From the NCBI GenBank assembly GCA_036850595.1, contig CM072151.1, positions 21,553,307 through 21,617,306 of the forward strand: 64,000 nt of DNA, given 5' to 3'. A program made the translations under genes and the position numbers. Below the pieces are notes generated by a model that saw only the letters and a program-made list of their open reading frames with translations, searched no databases and was not told where the DNA came from. Each line of letters begins with the position of its first letter. The stretch's first letter is position 1. The stretch is from Rhyacichthys aspro. Its lineage: Eukaryota > Chordata > Actinopteri > Gobiiformes > Rhyacichthyidae. Positions 63,274 through 64,000 of the stretch are shown here, in pieces.

Positions 63274-63604
63274 GTGCTGCAGGGGAGAGTGTGGGCTGAC
63301 CTCCAAGGAGAAAACCACATGGTCTGGCTAACACAAAGTGAACCTAGTCAACTGCTACTAAAGGCTTGATGTAAGCCTCGCTTGGCCTCGCTGGGCTTTG
63401 CCACAGAGACTGGTGACCAGACCTCCCTCAAAGCTGAAAACTTTCCCCCAGCTACTCTAGCCCTTGCACACCTGCACTTTGGAGAATTCTCCTCATTTTA
63501 ACTTTTCAATCATTGTAATAAATCTTCTATTTTTACACCTGAATCTGTCTGCTGCATATTTGTCCACACCATACTGTTAGTCAGAAGCCTAAAGGGGGTG
63601 TTAC
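63240..63604 (+). mobile_element. Possible LTR 3' portion
   Basis: An AATAAA signal in tgtaataaatcttctatttt (63516-63535) is followed by acacctgaatctgtctgctg and ends in a ggtgttaca word (63604). This arrangement is seen at the end of fish Ty3/gypsy LTRs. No matching second LTR, primer-binding site or polypurine tract is visible, so it may be a solo LTR. The start is uncertain. Confidence 0.35.
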
Positions 63605-64000
63605 ATAAATAACACTGTTTGGACACTAAACTATGCTGTTTGTGTAAATGTCTGATAAGCCAAAGGTGCCACCTGCTTATTTATGCCTCTGTCAGTGGGG
63701 CACCAGCCTCTAACACTGCTATCATAGATACACGCCTGCATAAACACACCACCTATAAGCCATTCAGTCACATTATACAGGGCTATGGAGGGGAATGGAC
63801 CACAGAAAACCCCCAAACCTTTGCCAGGACATCAGAACTTATGCTTTTATTAGTTTTTTATGATAAAAGAGCACAGACAGTGTAAGAAATGCACAGCACT
63901 TTCGCGGTACCAGTCTTAGGCTACGTAGCCTATCATTAGGCGTATTAGGTCAATTAGCTAATTATCATATCTCCACAGTTAAAGGTCTGTCTTTTTATCA
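63605..64000. other. Non-coding DNA, nothing recognised
   Basis: No gene or repeat recognised up to the window edge. Confidence 0.4.

Noticed and set aside
1..64000. CRISPR arrays, tRNA genes, bacterial operons or phage modules
   Set aside because: Nothing with regular spaced repeats, tRNA A/B boxes plus a cloverleaf, ribosome-binding sites or gene clusters was seen. The sequence is vertebrate-like.

Overview
This window looks like non-coding nuclear DNA from a ray-finned fish, most likely a teleost. It is AT-rich. No complete, intact protein-coding gene was found on either strand. No rRNA, tRNA, CRISPR array, bacterial operon or phage module was seen. The teleost assignment rests on the mixture of transposable elements: Tc1-type transposons, a piggyBac transposase relic, a pogo/Tigger-like MITE, hAT-like short elements, a fish LINE with an (ATTC)n tail, an L2-like LINE ORF2 relic and a Ty3/gypsy pol relic. 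The species cannot be named from the sequence.

Layout. 1-3.7 kb is unremarkable except for a poly(A) run and a nested hairpin (2828-2905). 3.7-7 kb is a dense repeat cluster: an hAT-like element, a 619-bp MITE, a 53-bp perfect hairpin, a LINE 3' end and a second fold-back. 7-13.4 kb shows almost nothing. At 13.4-14.2 kb two short open segments with splice-like borders form a possible unrecognised exon pair. At 14.3-16 kb lie a perfect palindrome, a long hairpin around a (TA)n run, a broken LINE ORF2 and a Tc1 fragment. At 21.4-23.0 kb is an element with 20-bp subterminal repeats and another transposon nested in it. At 26.7-27.8 kb is a broken Ty3/gypsy pol (minus strand). At 35.0-35.7 kb is an element with an internal minisatellite. 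Two deleted Tc1 relatives lie at 37.4-38.2 and 52.1-53.1 kb. A Tigger-like MITE is at 40.6-41.1 kb and a LINE 3' end at 45.8 kb. A decayed piggyBac transposase is at 56.6-58.0 kb. At 60.2-62.3 kb an old direct duplication brackets another transposon copy. An LTR-like tail is at 63.1-63.6 kb.

Between these repeats are several 250-600 bp stretches (about 23.6-24.25, 27.9-28.5, 30.9-31.2, 41.7-42.1, 43.9-44.15, 49.45-49.7 and 53.7-54.0 kb). They lack repeat hallmarks, have more balanced base composition and carry many homeodomain- or SOX-like core words. They are candidate conserved non-coding elements, as found in gene deserts or long introns near developmental genes, but this needs cross-species alignment. 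Nothing here forms a functional gene system. The most unusual features are the palindromes, the 20-bp subterminal-repeat element, the candidate exon pair and the direct duplication.
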